In this document: piece by piece, positions 22,897 to 34,490 of the stretch
Layout: every line of letters starts with the position of its first letter
How positions within the stretch are numbered: position 1 is the first letter of the stretch
Origin: Prostheceraeus crozeri
Taxonomy: Eukaryota; Platyhelminthes; Polycladida; Euryleptidae
Reading direction: 5' to 3'
Length of the DNA: 64,000 bases
Assembly: GCA_907163375.1 (NCBI GenBank)
Contig: CAJQUW010007083.1
Location: 311,644-375,643, forward strand
Notes under the pieces: model-generated
What the model was told of the DNA's origin: nothing
Database searches by the model: none
Seen by the model: only the letters and a program-made list of their open reading frames with translations
Translations under genes and position numbers: made by a program

Positions 22897-23176
22897 CCAA
22901 ACATTTTTCATACGGTTTTCTTTGATGATATTCCTATTTCTTCACGTTTCATATTTTTGACGGGAACTCAGTTAATTTCGCTATCTTGTAGATCAGTCTA
23001 TTTCTATCTGTAGTCGTACATCAAGTAAAACGCAGTCGAATAAACTAAATTTGCTTTTTCGTTAATTTCATGACTTTTATATCATATGCATGTACTAAAC
23101 TATCATGTGTGAGAGAGGGTATGGGCTTTTCTTTTTATTGATTAGTCTCCTAATTAAAGTTCCCTGTGATTTTAAT

Positions 23177-23888
23177 TGGATGTGCACCGAACCTCGATTT
23201 TTGAGGTACGGTCGAACCTCAAAAAAAAGTTCGATCTAACTTACTGATATTTTCATCTGAGTATTTCAAAGTATTGCATGAGCAATACTCTATTGAAATT
23301 TCACAGTCAAATATACTTCTTACCTTACGAATTGATGAGTCCTCAATACATTCTCATGCATTAAACTTTCCTTTTCCTAAACCTAGAACGGGTAAACGAC
23401 AGATTCCTACTCTAGCAAATTGCAGCAAAGAAGCATATATGCAGTCTGTGCTCATCAGTGTACTCAGAAAGAATGTTTTCGGCGGCGGGAAAGATTTGGG
23501 AGGACCGCCGCTCCCGCCTGCTTCAATCTGGTGGCGAAATGTTGTTTTTAAATAAGAAAATTCAGTGACTGTTACTCGTTTTGTTACTACCTATTAATGC
23601 AGTTTAAGCTTTCTTTTCTTGCCTCTAGGTTTTACTCTATCGCAAGCTAACGCTAAAGTCGTTCACAAACAAAGCTACATACCTAAATTCCAAAAAATTC
23701 CGAACCTAATACTTTACGAGACTAAAAAAATTAACTCAAGCCTATAAGTGATGGAATATAATAATAAATCGAGATCGTAAATTCTTGGATAGAATTAAGC
23801 ATGAAGAAAAATATTCAGAATAGAAAATTTTTAGTTAATGCAAATGGGTTCGATAGTTTGACCGAACCGAACGTTGGGTACACCCCTA
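23177..23888. mobile_element. hAT-like MITE, 712 bp
   Basis: The left end TGGATGTGCACC and the right end read inward TAGGGGTGTACCC are imperfect inverted repeats of the AGGGGTGTACC type known from hAT MITEs. Both are followed by GAAC/CGAACC words. The flanks attttaat (23169-23176) and attttatt (23889-23896) form an 8-bp duplication with one mismatch. It lies inside CACTA-like element 1. No coding sequence. Confidence 0.65.
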
Positions 23889-23896
23889 ATTTTATT

Positions 23897-25314
23897 GTAA
23901 ATTGATGATTATTTTTCACTGTCTATTCAGTTGCTGTAGATCATAAGAAATACATTCTGTAGACGACGCCTACACTGTAGAGCTGCGGAGGCGTCAATAA
24001 AAGTCCGAAATTTGTTTTAAGATGTAATTCATGTCACCCTTCAAGAAAACACGGAATGAAGTCTAAATACATGTCTCCAGTGAATAGATTGCATTGGTTT
24101 ATTACTAACGTATAGATTACATCCATGCCGTCTGTATAGTCAAATTTCTTAGTATACTCCACTATTCAAAGGAGAAATTTATTAAAATGATCCAGAGGCT
24201 ATCGTTCTTTTAATTAATTCCGTGTTTGGACACTCGCTGCCGTTTCCTTTGATTAATGAATGCATTTTCATTACTTACTTAAGTCGACTGATTAAGTTTG
24301 TCGCCAACGTTGAATGTGTTTCGTGCGTGCAAACTAACCAGTATTATTGCTACTAACATATGTTCACTAGATAAAGTAACAGTTGAAATTCTAAGAAATC
24401 TATCTTTTTGTACTGATTGTCAAAAACATGCGACATCGAATGACAGCCTTCACAGCCTTCCTTCACTCCTTTGAGAAGAAATATTGTTCAATATAAATTA
24501 ATCAAAGGTATTTCAATTTCAAGAAGTCAGAATTCATGCGTAGATCCACTAAAACTTTGTTTTAATCTTATATTCCTCTATCAATTCAGAAATGGAATAA
24601 GCCTACAGTGCGGGGACGAGGACGAGAAATGAACCAGAACTCTTCATGTTGGAGGATCTGTTCAAATTGAATTACCTTTTGTCGTGGCTTACATAAACAA
24701 ACTTATGTAAAGACCCTCATAAAATCATCTGAAGAGGATTTTGAAAAAAGTGAGTTAACTAACCAAGTCAAGAAATTTGAATATCATCCATGATTCTCTC
24801 CTTCAGCTGAACAGCACATAACACCTAGTAGGGGGTGGTTAAACAATTACAGTCAACCAACTGAAACAGGATAACGATATTTCCTCTCAACAAGTTGCGA
24901 GGTAGAGTGTGATGCAGGTCCACTGGTCCAGTGAAGTCATCAGTCTTCTCCGAGATAATCTGTAGCGAAACTGACTGATAATTTCGGAGAGAGAAATCTG
25001 TGGATCATTGTCTTGTTTCACATTCGGTTGACTATTATAATTTGCGTTAAATACCACAGCTGGTGTGGACTGATGGTTCGTGATTCCTCTAGAACTTACG
25101 TCATGATCATGTCACTTAATCGTTTGTGATCTCCTGTAAAGTTGGCAATCTGAACAATGTTCAATATTAAGTAAATTCACACCTTGCTTCCCAAAATTAT
25201 TATGTATTAGCAAAAAATTAATTATTTAACTATTCAACTTAATTTTATTTCCAAGCGTTCGAGGTTTGTACCTCATGCTCTGGAGAAAATCTAGGGTGGA
25301 CATAACTTAATGGT
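23897..25314. other. interior of CACTA-like element 1; no gene seen
   Basis: About 1.4 kb of AT-rich sequence without recognisable coding or repeat structure. Confidence 0.45.
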
Positions 25315-25433
25315 ATTCATATTATGAAATTTAAACGTAACAATGCAGAAGAAATTAAATTCAAACCTAGGCTTTCAGGTCTCATTTCAATGTGTTTTTC
25401 TGCATTGTTACGTTTAAATTTTATAATATGAAT
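25315..25433. repeat. 36-bp arm inverted repeat (hairpin)
   Basis: The arm 25315-25350 recurs inverted at 25398-25433 with one mismatch, separated by a 47-bp loop. It lies 300 bp left of a stronger palindrome. Confidence 0.85.
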
Positions 25434-25741
25434 TCATGCAACATCAAGTTTAATAAGTTTGGGAGGCAATATACGAATTTACTTAAAAGTGAAAATTGCG
25501 CTTCCGTGTTTAGCAAACAATCAAACGTTCTATAAATCAGTATGCCCACTTTGAATGTTAGAAAGTGTAATTCGTTTTAAACTCAAACCTTACACATTTA
25601 TGTGCATGTTGTCTAACATACATGTAATAACGAGCGGAAAGAAATTACGACAGTTCATAAGTTGTCTATTGTTTTGCATTGCTTATGACCCATCTTTTCT
25701 TAGATTATATAAGAGATGGCTTAAGGCGGGAGGACCATAAT

Positions 25742-25948
25742 AATGTACCAGTTACTGTGAATGAAAATATCCGTTTTCTCTCCCGAAATGTAATGCCAAT
25801 ACGAATTAATAATCGCAAAAATAAAATATCAGTACAGCCAAACTCAATCAGGCTGTACTGATATTTTATTTCTGCGATTATTAATTCGTATTGGCATTAC
25901 ATTTCGGGAGAGAAAACGGATATTTTCATTCAAAGTAACTGGTACATT
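25742..25948. repeat. 98-bp arm near-perfect palindrome with 14-bp flanking direct repeat
   Basis: Arms at 25742-25839 and 25851-25948 match at 96 of 98 positions around an 11-bp loop. The word tttcttagattata occurs directly repeated at 25695-25708 and 25950-25963. The RNA or single-stranded DNA would form a very long hairpin. It may be a miniature fold-back element or a recent template-switch inversion. Confidence 0.9.
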
Positions 25949-25963
25949 ATTTCTTAGATTATA

Positions 25964-27352
25964 GAGGTATTTTATCAAAAGTATGATTTTCAGTAATTCT
26001 ATTTCATCATGTTTCAATAGTCCCCGTACTCGAGTAGAATAATAGTTTCTTAATCGGTATGTTGCTTGATTTCTAAAACAACTTGTTTTTGATGAAAATA
26101 CTATTGCAAAATGCACTTACAGATGTGTGCATATGAAAACGTTACTTTTTTATTGTTTGCGCGTATAATCTGCTTTTTTACACACCACTCTACGCAAGGC
26201 ACACAGCCATACAGAGTATGACTGCACCCCATAGAAAGTGATTCTATAATACTAGATGATTCATTTCTTTCGTTCCAGATCACTGAACCGTAGGATGACA
26301 TGGTAATCTCTTGTCAACAGGTCAAGAAAAAATCGTATTTTAACCGGCAACCACCATTTGAATTACGAATTGATGAACATGCTACGATATCGATATTGGT
26401 ATAAATCTAAGATTTCAATATCGATCTTCAGGTGCACTCGTTCCTTGGAAGAAATGTGTGAGTAGGCCTATACAAATGAACTACGTTTGGGAGATGGTGG
26501 TGTTCTTTATGGTTGTGACGATACTGGAATAAATGAAGTGTTCATCTTATATCTGCATTTATCATCTGATGATGGCCAGATTGGATCTTGGATTTTCTGT
26601 CGTGTTAAGTGTATTGATGGAGGACATGTCTTAAGAAATGGTTCTCATATACCAAAAGCCATAATACAGTCACATGGTAAATTAAGTAATGATTATACTC
26701 CCGTCAGAGGAGACGAATTGTTTTTCGCTAACATTATATTTTTGTTAAATTGTAATGGAGTTATATGAAAGAGTTAATGAACATATTTTTCATTTTCTCA
26801 TGATTTTCCCTTATTTTTCATTCAGTCCCTAGATACACAAGGGACATTGTGAATACTGTGCTAGACAAGATATTTACTCGATGACAGGAAACGATTTACC
26901 AATTTATCCTTAATGGAATTGATAAACTTTGTATTGTAATGAATGATTTCGATTTGTCATATAGAAACAGCCGATTGTAGTTTTAAATACATTGTATACC
27001 TGAACGAAGTGGTTGACCGCGAAAATTGGATATGGATCGTAATACACAAAGCAGCAACGGCTTCTTAAAACTATTATCGGTTGGGACTACAATGCTGCTA
27101 AAGGGAAACTTTGAATTGTTCAAATGTCATCTAAAACTTGTAGGGCCTATATTGCATCCTTATGCTGTGTCATGAGTTCTTTGAATATCATTGAACATTT
27201 CTGTGATTTTCTTCGGAAATTCTCAGCGTGTATTTTATTGGTTGTATGGTTCGTTCATCTTTCTTAAATATGAGTATTATTTTATGTAATTGTCCTTGTT
27301 TTATGTTTCGGTCAGCTTTCTGCTTGGGAATGTAGTATCACAATCGAAGAAC
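25964..27352. other. interior of CACTA-like element 1, right part; no gene supported
   Basis: The open frame 26487-26768 (plus, 93 codons) contains INEVFILYLHLSSDDGQIG, faintly like the VVHLHLSTDGG block of the second element's transposase. The rest does not match and it lies on the wrong side of the C-terminal fragment, so I do not call it. Confidence 0.4.
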
Positions 27353-27622
27353 TCAGGAAACCGAAATGTGTATTGTTAATAGTAATAATAATAGGAAATC
27401 TATTCTGTAATTACGGTAATTGTGAGATATATACAGGAAATTGTAGAAATTGTGGGAAATGCATAGTATATCTTGCGAAAATTGTGTGAAATATGTTAAA
27501 TACACATGGAAATTGAAAGAAAAATACGTATATGACTTGTGAGCTGATTGCAAGAAATACGTCAAAAATGCAAGAAATATAGTGTATTTCTTGCAAGATT
27601 AGCGCAAGATTGTCTACTAGTG

Positions 27623-28993
27623 AAATACAATACCAAGATGAAGTATTGAAATTCGTCTGAAGTACTTTTGATGTAGGAAGTTTAGTTCGATGGGGAAATG
27701 CGTTTTACTTGATAGAATAGGTCTGTATCCATTAGAGCCCTGGTTTTATGATTAGCCTATATGCCTTGAGTTAAGATTTCTATTGTCTGGGACTTCATAG
27801 TTATATCTTTGCCTTTCACGTATCTATGTTACATTCAAATCTGCTGTAAAGACAGGCTGATTGCTAGTGTGCCATAATAAATACTTAATCATCAAGGTAG
27901 TCATTCTCTCATAGTCCTACTGGAACCAGCTGAACCAAACCTAACAGACCACAAATACTTTGTTCTACGAAACGCTAAGAACTGAAAGGGTGTTTCGAAT
28001 ACAATAATGTGTACATAAATAGTGATGAAACAAAAGCTCAACAGCAGCAAGAAAAGATTTTGAGGAAAGAACTCTAAAGAAGAAAAGGAAACGAAGATGC
28101 CGTTATTTACAAAGGAAGAGTCGTTGAGCGTAAAGAGATACCAATTTTTCAAGGTCGCTTTTAAATTTCAGCTCCCCGCCACCATCCAAATCGAGTTTTC
28201 CTTCCTTTATGTTGTTAAACTCGCAATCAATTTTATCCAAAATTGACGAGCTCAAGATTATCGCTGCGAAATATTATTTTCACCTATACTTTTATAGCCG
28301 GCTCCGAAACCGTGCTGATAACAATATCGTGTAAGGACTACAGAATTAAAATAATTAAATATCATTTATATTCTATAATTTATTTACGAATGCAATGCTT
28401 TCTAGCTCAAACAGTGAAACACTACAACTTTCCGGCCAGTGAAAACATTGCTGTGTAGGTAATACTGAGCTTTATTGTATGGCAATAATTGACTGCTTTG
28501 ATTCAGAAGAGTCTCAAATCACAAGATTGACTGACGAAGTCAGTCCACTGCATGAATATATTTATCCTCTCATGGTTGGGTCCCACGAGTCTGGATCCGA
28601 AGAAAATTGCTCAGTGTGATGATTATGATGAACAATGTGCCACTTCTTCATCCAGGGTCAGGTAATGATTGTGTTGAATTCTTCCGATGTATCCTGAAAA
28701 CACAGATTTCCATGTTAGCTCAAAAACTACAAGAAATGATCGCAAAGGAAATAAGATCAAAAATTCAGTGTGAGAGATGTCAAATCTCTGCCAATGTAAT
28801 TTTGTATGTGAAGTTGCAGTCTCAGGACTTCAGTGCATGCCAAGAATATGCCATGTATGCCTGTGAAGATGCCTTGGTTTGACATAATTATGTTGAGTTG
28901 GGATGTACCAAGTTTTACTGGATATTCAGAATCTATAGTTTTCATATTCGCGATATATACTCATTGACATAATTCATGAAACAAACTATCATT
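27623..28993. other. spacer between the two CACTA-like elements
   Basis: Contains the inverted repeat copy at 28218-28330. The open frame 28607-28882 (plus, 91 codons, with CERCQ) has no recognisable family. Otherwise nothing is seen. Confidence 0.45.
28218..28330 (-). repeat. dispersed repeat copy 2 (inverted partner at 14372-14485)
   Basis: Inverted copy of the repeat at 14372-14485. Here it stands about 600 bp outside the right end of the large CACTA-like element rather than directly beside it. Confidence 0.8.
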
Positions 28994-29099
28994 CACTAGT
29001 GGACAGAATTGCGGAAACATTGCAATTTATATATGATTTTATGCGTTAATTGTAATTTATTGTCATTTTACACGATAATTGCAATAAAATGATGCAATA

Positions 29100-31799
29100 T
29101 ATAAATTGCAATTTTTGTATTTTTCGTTTGCGAAATTTTCATCGTACATTTATCATCATCGATTCATCTCAGTGTTGCTTCCTTTACAAAGATTTTTGCT
29201 CTCTTCAGGATAAAAAATGAAAACATTCATATCATTGCTACTTTTTGTTGATTATAATTGATATCACTGTAGTATACGAAAATTGTAATAAAAATACCCT
29301 AATGACCATATTGCAATATAGTCATTATAATACTATATATATAAATATGAGACATGTATTGCACAAAAGCAAATCGCAATCAATTTCAGATAACTTAAGG
29401 TAATAGTTTTCAAATGATCGATAAATTGATTTCACTTCGGAACTAGAAAACTTAAAAACGACTTTAAAAAACCATTTCACTGCAAAAATATTTATACAGG
29501 CTCTAAATATTATCATAATCACCTAAATGTTCATATCTGAAACATTTTACAAATATTTATAAATTAATTTGTCGATGTAACAAAAATGTTTCTGCATACT
29601 TATGTAATTGTTACCATTAATCAGTGCAGTAAGCGGAGTTCTGAACTCATCTGTTTAGCTACATGATAACAATGTTTTACGTCAAATGATTGAAAAATCA
29701 CAACTTTTTATCACTAGCCAGCAGCTGGTGTCAAAACGGAACCGAATCTCCAAGACAAATACGTGAACAATGGAATTGAACTTGAACAGTGTAACTTGCA
29801 AAGGAGCAGTGTCTGTGTTAATCTTCACATCACATTGAAGTCGATGAACATGCAGTTTGATTTTACAGACAAGCACAATAGCAGCACCCATATTCACCAT
29901 ACTTCTTTAATAATTGCAGCTCTACATTAATATGAGCGTTTGTTTCTTCCTAGCATGCCTTCAGTCGAGGACTTCTATATAATACGATCGAGTGACGTCA
30001 TAACAACATCAATCTTGCCTTACACATAGGATCATTGCTTTATAGAGGGACTCACGCATAGAGTGCACGTGCCCTCGCCGTCTTTGGTGCGCACTGACTT
30101 ACTTTACGTTTCTTTTAACAATGCGTGACCTCACTGTCTGGCCATACTGCTGCGCTCGTTTCGATATGCGCTCCTCAGTCGAACAGAAGGGCTGTGAATT
30201 GTAAAGCTGTCACTGGATGTGCCAACGACTTTTCATGCTGATTCTTTACATTGGTAAACTATGATTTCGTGAAACTTCTTCGAATTAAACGAAATATGAT
30301 AGAAGTGTGAATCGAATACCTGTGTGACTCAATTTCTGCCGATTCTCTCAAGTTTACGTGCTGGTAAGGAATAGAGCGGAGGCCACGTAAAAGAAGGTAA
30401 GACGATCACTCATGCTACAAACCAAGTTATTATTCCATGAAGTGTGAGTTAAATTGTATTTTAGCTGTAAACGTACACCTTCATGGTCTCCTTTTTGAAA
30501 TAATGTGCTTGAGATTGAAAAAAAATTTAACATTTTTTCTAGACCTACCGGTGCTAAAGTTTTTGATTTAAAAACAATGAATATTTTTCTGAAATTCAGT
30601 AGAAAAGTTCAAGCGTCGCATCATTATCAGCGTGATCATTTTTATACTGTGCTTCAATTGAGGGTTCCATTTCTTTTTCTCACTCTGACCCGGGTTTCAT
30701 TCGGGAATAGATATTGGAGAATGTGACACGTCTGTTTTAGACTGGGTAGGAATTCAAAAACAGCTTATGTTTTACTCCTTTTTCATCCGGTAGATGTAGC
30801 GTTCTAGGTTTACAGCATCAAGGTTTCAGGTAGTATCAGACAATGAAACTAAGTAGGCCTATTGATAGAGGGTGACATTATAAATTGGAAATTAGTAAGA
30901 TTTCTGCAATTTTTTAAGTGTCATACTAAAATCATGAGTTAATGAAATTGAAAAACATGATATTATAATATACTATAAAATGAACCAACACATGAGGTCT
31001 TGAAATGAAACCTTATTTTCTCAACCACTGAAACGAATTTTAATGCGCACATTCTGCGGTCATGACTCAAAATAATTCAGAAAGCAGCGCCACTGCACTC
31101 GGTTTATACAGCATGTTTGAGACGAGTAGTAGGTGGATACTTGCTTTTTTTTAGATGGGGCTGCATGAATCCAAATGGTCCCATCCCCTGATTAAGAAAT
31201 CGGGCTCAAGCTATATACATTAGACGGCTGACCAAATGGACCTCATTTGTGATTTAGCTGGTTATAAAAGTAAATCGTTTAATTTTCATAACGACTGATA
31301 TGTCAGAGCTTCCGAATGTTTTGTAATCCTGGATATTTTGTGGCAAATGATATTGATCGGCAGTCGCGGGTATAATACTGAATCTATTGTGAAGTACTTA
31401 CGTTGCATTCTTAATATTTTTTTGAATTGTGTTTGCATGCGATACATTATTATAATTGCAAATAAAGTTCTTGGAATTGCTGAAGATTAAATCAAGTGAC
31501 TTCTTGGTTTTCTTAGAACAGGAAAAAGAGAAATAATACTGTTTATGTAAGGTACCTTTGGAAGTACATCCAAAACCTCGAAGCCTATCTTTTAACCCAA
31601 GAGGAAAGACTGTGCAAAGATATCCAGAAATCCTCCTAAAGAATGACGGATATGGGGTCGAGTATTCTAAAGTTACCTGATATTTCTGTTACTGGCATTT
31701 GACAGCCGATGATCTATCTTTCGTAGAATTAGCGATTTATTATATGTGTATACGTTTGATACCCCTTCCATGTTTCTACACAATTTTTTTTATCTTCCA
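29100..31799. promoter_or_regulatory. 5' half of CACTA-like element 2: possible promoter and intron region
   Basis: No coding exon is recognised over 2.7 kb. A tatataat box at 29972-29979 followed by a perfect CRE-type TGACGTCA at 29993-30000 is the best promoter-like spot. A GGTAAGAC donor-like site at about 30395 and a strong pyrimidine tract with CAG at 31800 suggest a long intron before the first recognised transposase exon. All of this is prediction from motifs. Confidence 0.35.
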
Positions 31800-31800
31800 G

Positions 31801-33675
31801 GTTTCGGGTAACATCAAAAAGAAATTGTCATGGAGAGTAGTTAAAAAGCATATCAGAAAGCATTTGTGTTTAGACCAAACTCCCTCATACAAAAATGTGT
31901 AACTTTTGATATAACTTGGCAATTAGAATTATTACTGTGTCGCTATTTGGATACAATCAGAAACTATCGACGTGATTTGGAACATGACAACAGTGATATT
32001 CTTGGAGGATGCGGTATTGGTGATACAGATATTATTGTCGTGCATCTACATCTCTCTACTGATGGTGGATTGTATAGGTATAAGAAATCAACAGTCTGGC
32101 CTGTCCATTGTATGCTTTTGGATTTGCCGTTACATCTACGAACCAAACGAGAAAATGTTATCATCCTTGGACTTTGGGAAAGTAGGGTTAAACCTGATTG
32201 GTGTCACTTTTTAACAGATTATTTGAAAACGTCTGGTATTGGTAGCCCAATGGACTTGAATCTGGGATGCTCATATATCAGAGTTCTACCGAAGTTGCAT
32301 ACTGCTGTGTTTGATCTACCGGCCGCCGCGAGTATCTTGAATCATCAACAATTCAATGGTAAATTTGGATGCTTGGTGCATCGGGCAGAGTGGTAAGAGC
32401 TAGCAGGGGTCACACTCGAAGGTACGGAGACGTTTACGAACCTATTAGTGATGATCAATATAGGGAATACAGTGAACTGGCTCATGTGATAAACCTTATT
32501 TGGTATTAAAGGAATGTCTTGTTTGTCAAATTATCTTAGTATACCGTCACATGTTTTACTTGATCCACTGCACCTCGTATTTGAAAACTTTTAAATTGTT
32601 ACTGAAAAAGCTTTTAGACTCATCATCTTATAGAGAAATTTATTTCATTGGAAGACATACTGTCAACTATGACAAGGTATTAGAAACAGTAAAAATTCCA
32701 GTTTTTATGGCAAGACCAGTTTCGTTAAATGATCGGTCATTTTGGAAAGCTCGTGATTACATGTACTTCTTATTTTTCTATAGTGTACCAATGATAGTAT
32801 TGTCCTTGTTTTATAAACATACATGTATAAATGACCAGAAATATGTATTTCATTTTTTGACATTTTTGTATGGTTGTAGAATGTGTTATATGAGATCTGC
32901 GAGATCGTTTTCACGTAGCATCAAAGAACTTTTTGTTTACTTTCACTCTGCTTTGAATACTCTGTATAATACCTCCATGTGTACTGTAACTATGCACCAG
33001 CTGTTACATCTCGGTGATCAAGTTGAACGTTTTGGAGCGTTACCATTTTGTTTATGTTTTCTTTCGAAGCCCAGATGAAAGCGCTAAAATTGTATACCCA
33101 AGGAACCACAGATTACTTCAAAACAAATATGTGACAAATATTCTTTGTTAAAACATAGCAGTTGTTATTTGGATGTTGCTTCTTATGAAAATAAGTCTGA
33201 ACTTTTGAAGCTTCTAGACATTGTACCGGATAGGAATAGTGATGAATATCATTTTCTTAACAAGGGTTGTATTCGTAAAGGTAAATTAAAATCTTGTTCG
33301 AGATCATATAGCAAAAGTGATCGATACACTTCTATTTATACAGCTACAGTAAATAGTGAAAATCAATTAATTGATGTCATAGAATTTATTAAACATGTTG
33401 ATGGTCGTATTGTTGCCAGGGCAACTGTGCTACAATGTTGCACTCTACGTATGCTTGATTTCTCGAATTATGCATTACATGGTATACCTCGACATCTTAC
33501 TGATCTTTTGGTTACAAATGTCTTTATTTTTGTTGTAAAACATACGGAGGAATTTTGTGAAATACCTGTATCATCTTTGCTGGTGCCTTGTGTAACTTTG
33601 AAAGGTTTTGATAGTAATCTGGGTGACTGTATGACATTGGCAATGCCTTGCACAGTAATATCGGAATATAATTAA
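31801..33675 (+). pseudogene. CACTA-like transposase of element 2, broken
   Basis: Readings in order: CVTFDITWQLELLLCRYLDTI; GGCGIGDTDIIVVHLHLSTDGG; YKKSTVWPVHCMLLDLPLHLR; NVIILGLWESRVKPDW; LPKLHTAVFDLPAAAS with FGCLVHRAEW; GIKGMSCLSNYLSIPSHVLLDPLH; CTVTMHQLLHLGDQVERFGALPF; and a C-terminal part with EFIKHVDGRIVARATV. This is the D-G..WP..(40)..G.W..KP..D.PA..C..C..GIKG..LH...V..FG series of animal CACTA-type transposases. A stop at about 32394, frame shifts near 32500-32600 and near 33075, and a gap before 33145 break the frame. The family is the same as in element 1, but the terminal repeats differ, so these are related but distinct families. Confidence 0.8.
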
Positions 33676-34080
33676 AACACAGATCTAGGAAATTAAAAGA
33701 TCGCTTATTCGCAGTGTCCTTGTATGTCAGCTAAAGAAGCCGAGAAATATTTATTTGCAGCGTTTCGTTTGCAAATGAATGATGATAAATAGGGCATCAG
33801 ACTTAAGTAGTCTGTGCTGTTGATTACTTAATGATCGGAAGCTTGAGACAAAATGAGCAAGCTACACGACGAGTGACCTACATATCCTAGATCTGTGTGA
33901 AACTTTCCTGTTTTGTCGCCGTAAAATACTCTATGCTGTAATGATATTGTATCAACTGTATACAGAATTTCAAATTACATGTCATCAAAGTTCACATTGT
34001 TTGCTCTAACATACACAGAAATGCGAGGATGGTTTTGTGTACATTGCATTTTGTTGTAAGGATGAGAATTCAATCTCTAT
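33676..34080. other. 3' flank of CACTA-like element 2 transposase; no gene
   Basis: Short AT-rich stretch between the transposase and the subterminal repeats (34090-34260). Nothing else seen. Confidence 0.45.
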
Positions 34081-34490
34081 AGAGTACGCTTAAGTCGCAA
34101 TAAATTGTGGGAGAAATATACAATAATTGCAATAAATTGTTCGTGGAATATACAAGAATTGCAACTAATATAGCAAAAAAACAAAGAAATTGCAATAAAT
34201 TCATTGTAATTAATTGTCAAAAATATATGAGAATTGCGCGAGAATTGCGCAATTAATTACAATGTTTCCGTAATTTTGTCCACTAGTGTTGGCTTGAATT
34301 GAAGTTTGTTTCATTTTTTCTCAGGTATGATTCAGTATCTCGCTTTCCATGTATTACCATTCAACACATTAGAGAATGGAGAGAGATCTATGGTGGTCAA
34401 ATTTCAAATTTTGATATCGATACAACTGTCACAATTGCTTTTACAAATTGAACATAAACATGAACTGAAATCCAGCTTTTGTAAAATAAA

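Larger units (their letters stand above)
14490..27622 (+). mobile_element. CACTA/EnSpm-like transposon 1, about 13.1 kb, with later insertions
   Basis: The right end read inward is CACTAGTAGACAATCTTGCG, then ..ATCTTGCA. The left end at 14490 is CGCTAGTAGATAATCTTGCG, then ..ATCTTGCA, about 33 matching bases with a few changes. Inside both ends are many short AATTGT/TTGCAA words, the subterminal repeats usual for CACTA elements. Between the ends lie fragments of a CACTA-type transposase (17889-18107 and 22324-22896), a LINE that interrupts them, a hAT-like MITE and two palindromes. I could not find a matching 2-3-bp target duplication, so the claim that these two ends belong to one insertion rests on the end match and the transposase order. 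Confidence 0.65.
28994..34288 (+). mobile_element. CACTA/EnSpm-like transposon 2, 5295 bp
   Basis: The left end is CACTAGTGGACAGAATTGCG and the right end read inward CACTAGTGGACAAAATTACG; both continue GAAACATTG, so 27 of 29 bases match. Subterminal regions at both sides are rich in AATTGCAAT and AATTGTAAT words. The element encodes a CACTA-type transposase on the plus strand, now broken. Flanking bases are att on the left and ttg on the right, which share only TT, so the target duplication is weak. The CAC at the start is kept in three of the four ends in this window, supporting CACTA rather than a Tc1-like end starting at GTGG. Confidence 0.85.

Noticed and set aside
26487-26768. A transposase N-terminal exon of CACTA-like element 1
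   Set aside because: Only a faint LHLS(S/T)D resemblance and it lies after the C-terminal fragment.
28994-34288. The CACTAGTGG ends as Tc1-like ends beginning at GTGG with a TA duplication
   Set aside because: CAC is kept in three of four ends and the coding content is CACTA-type, so CACTA fits better.
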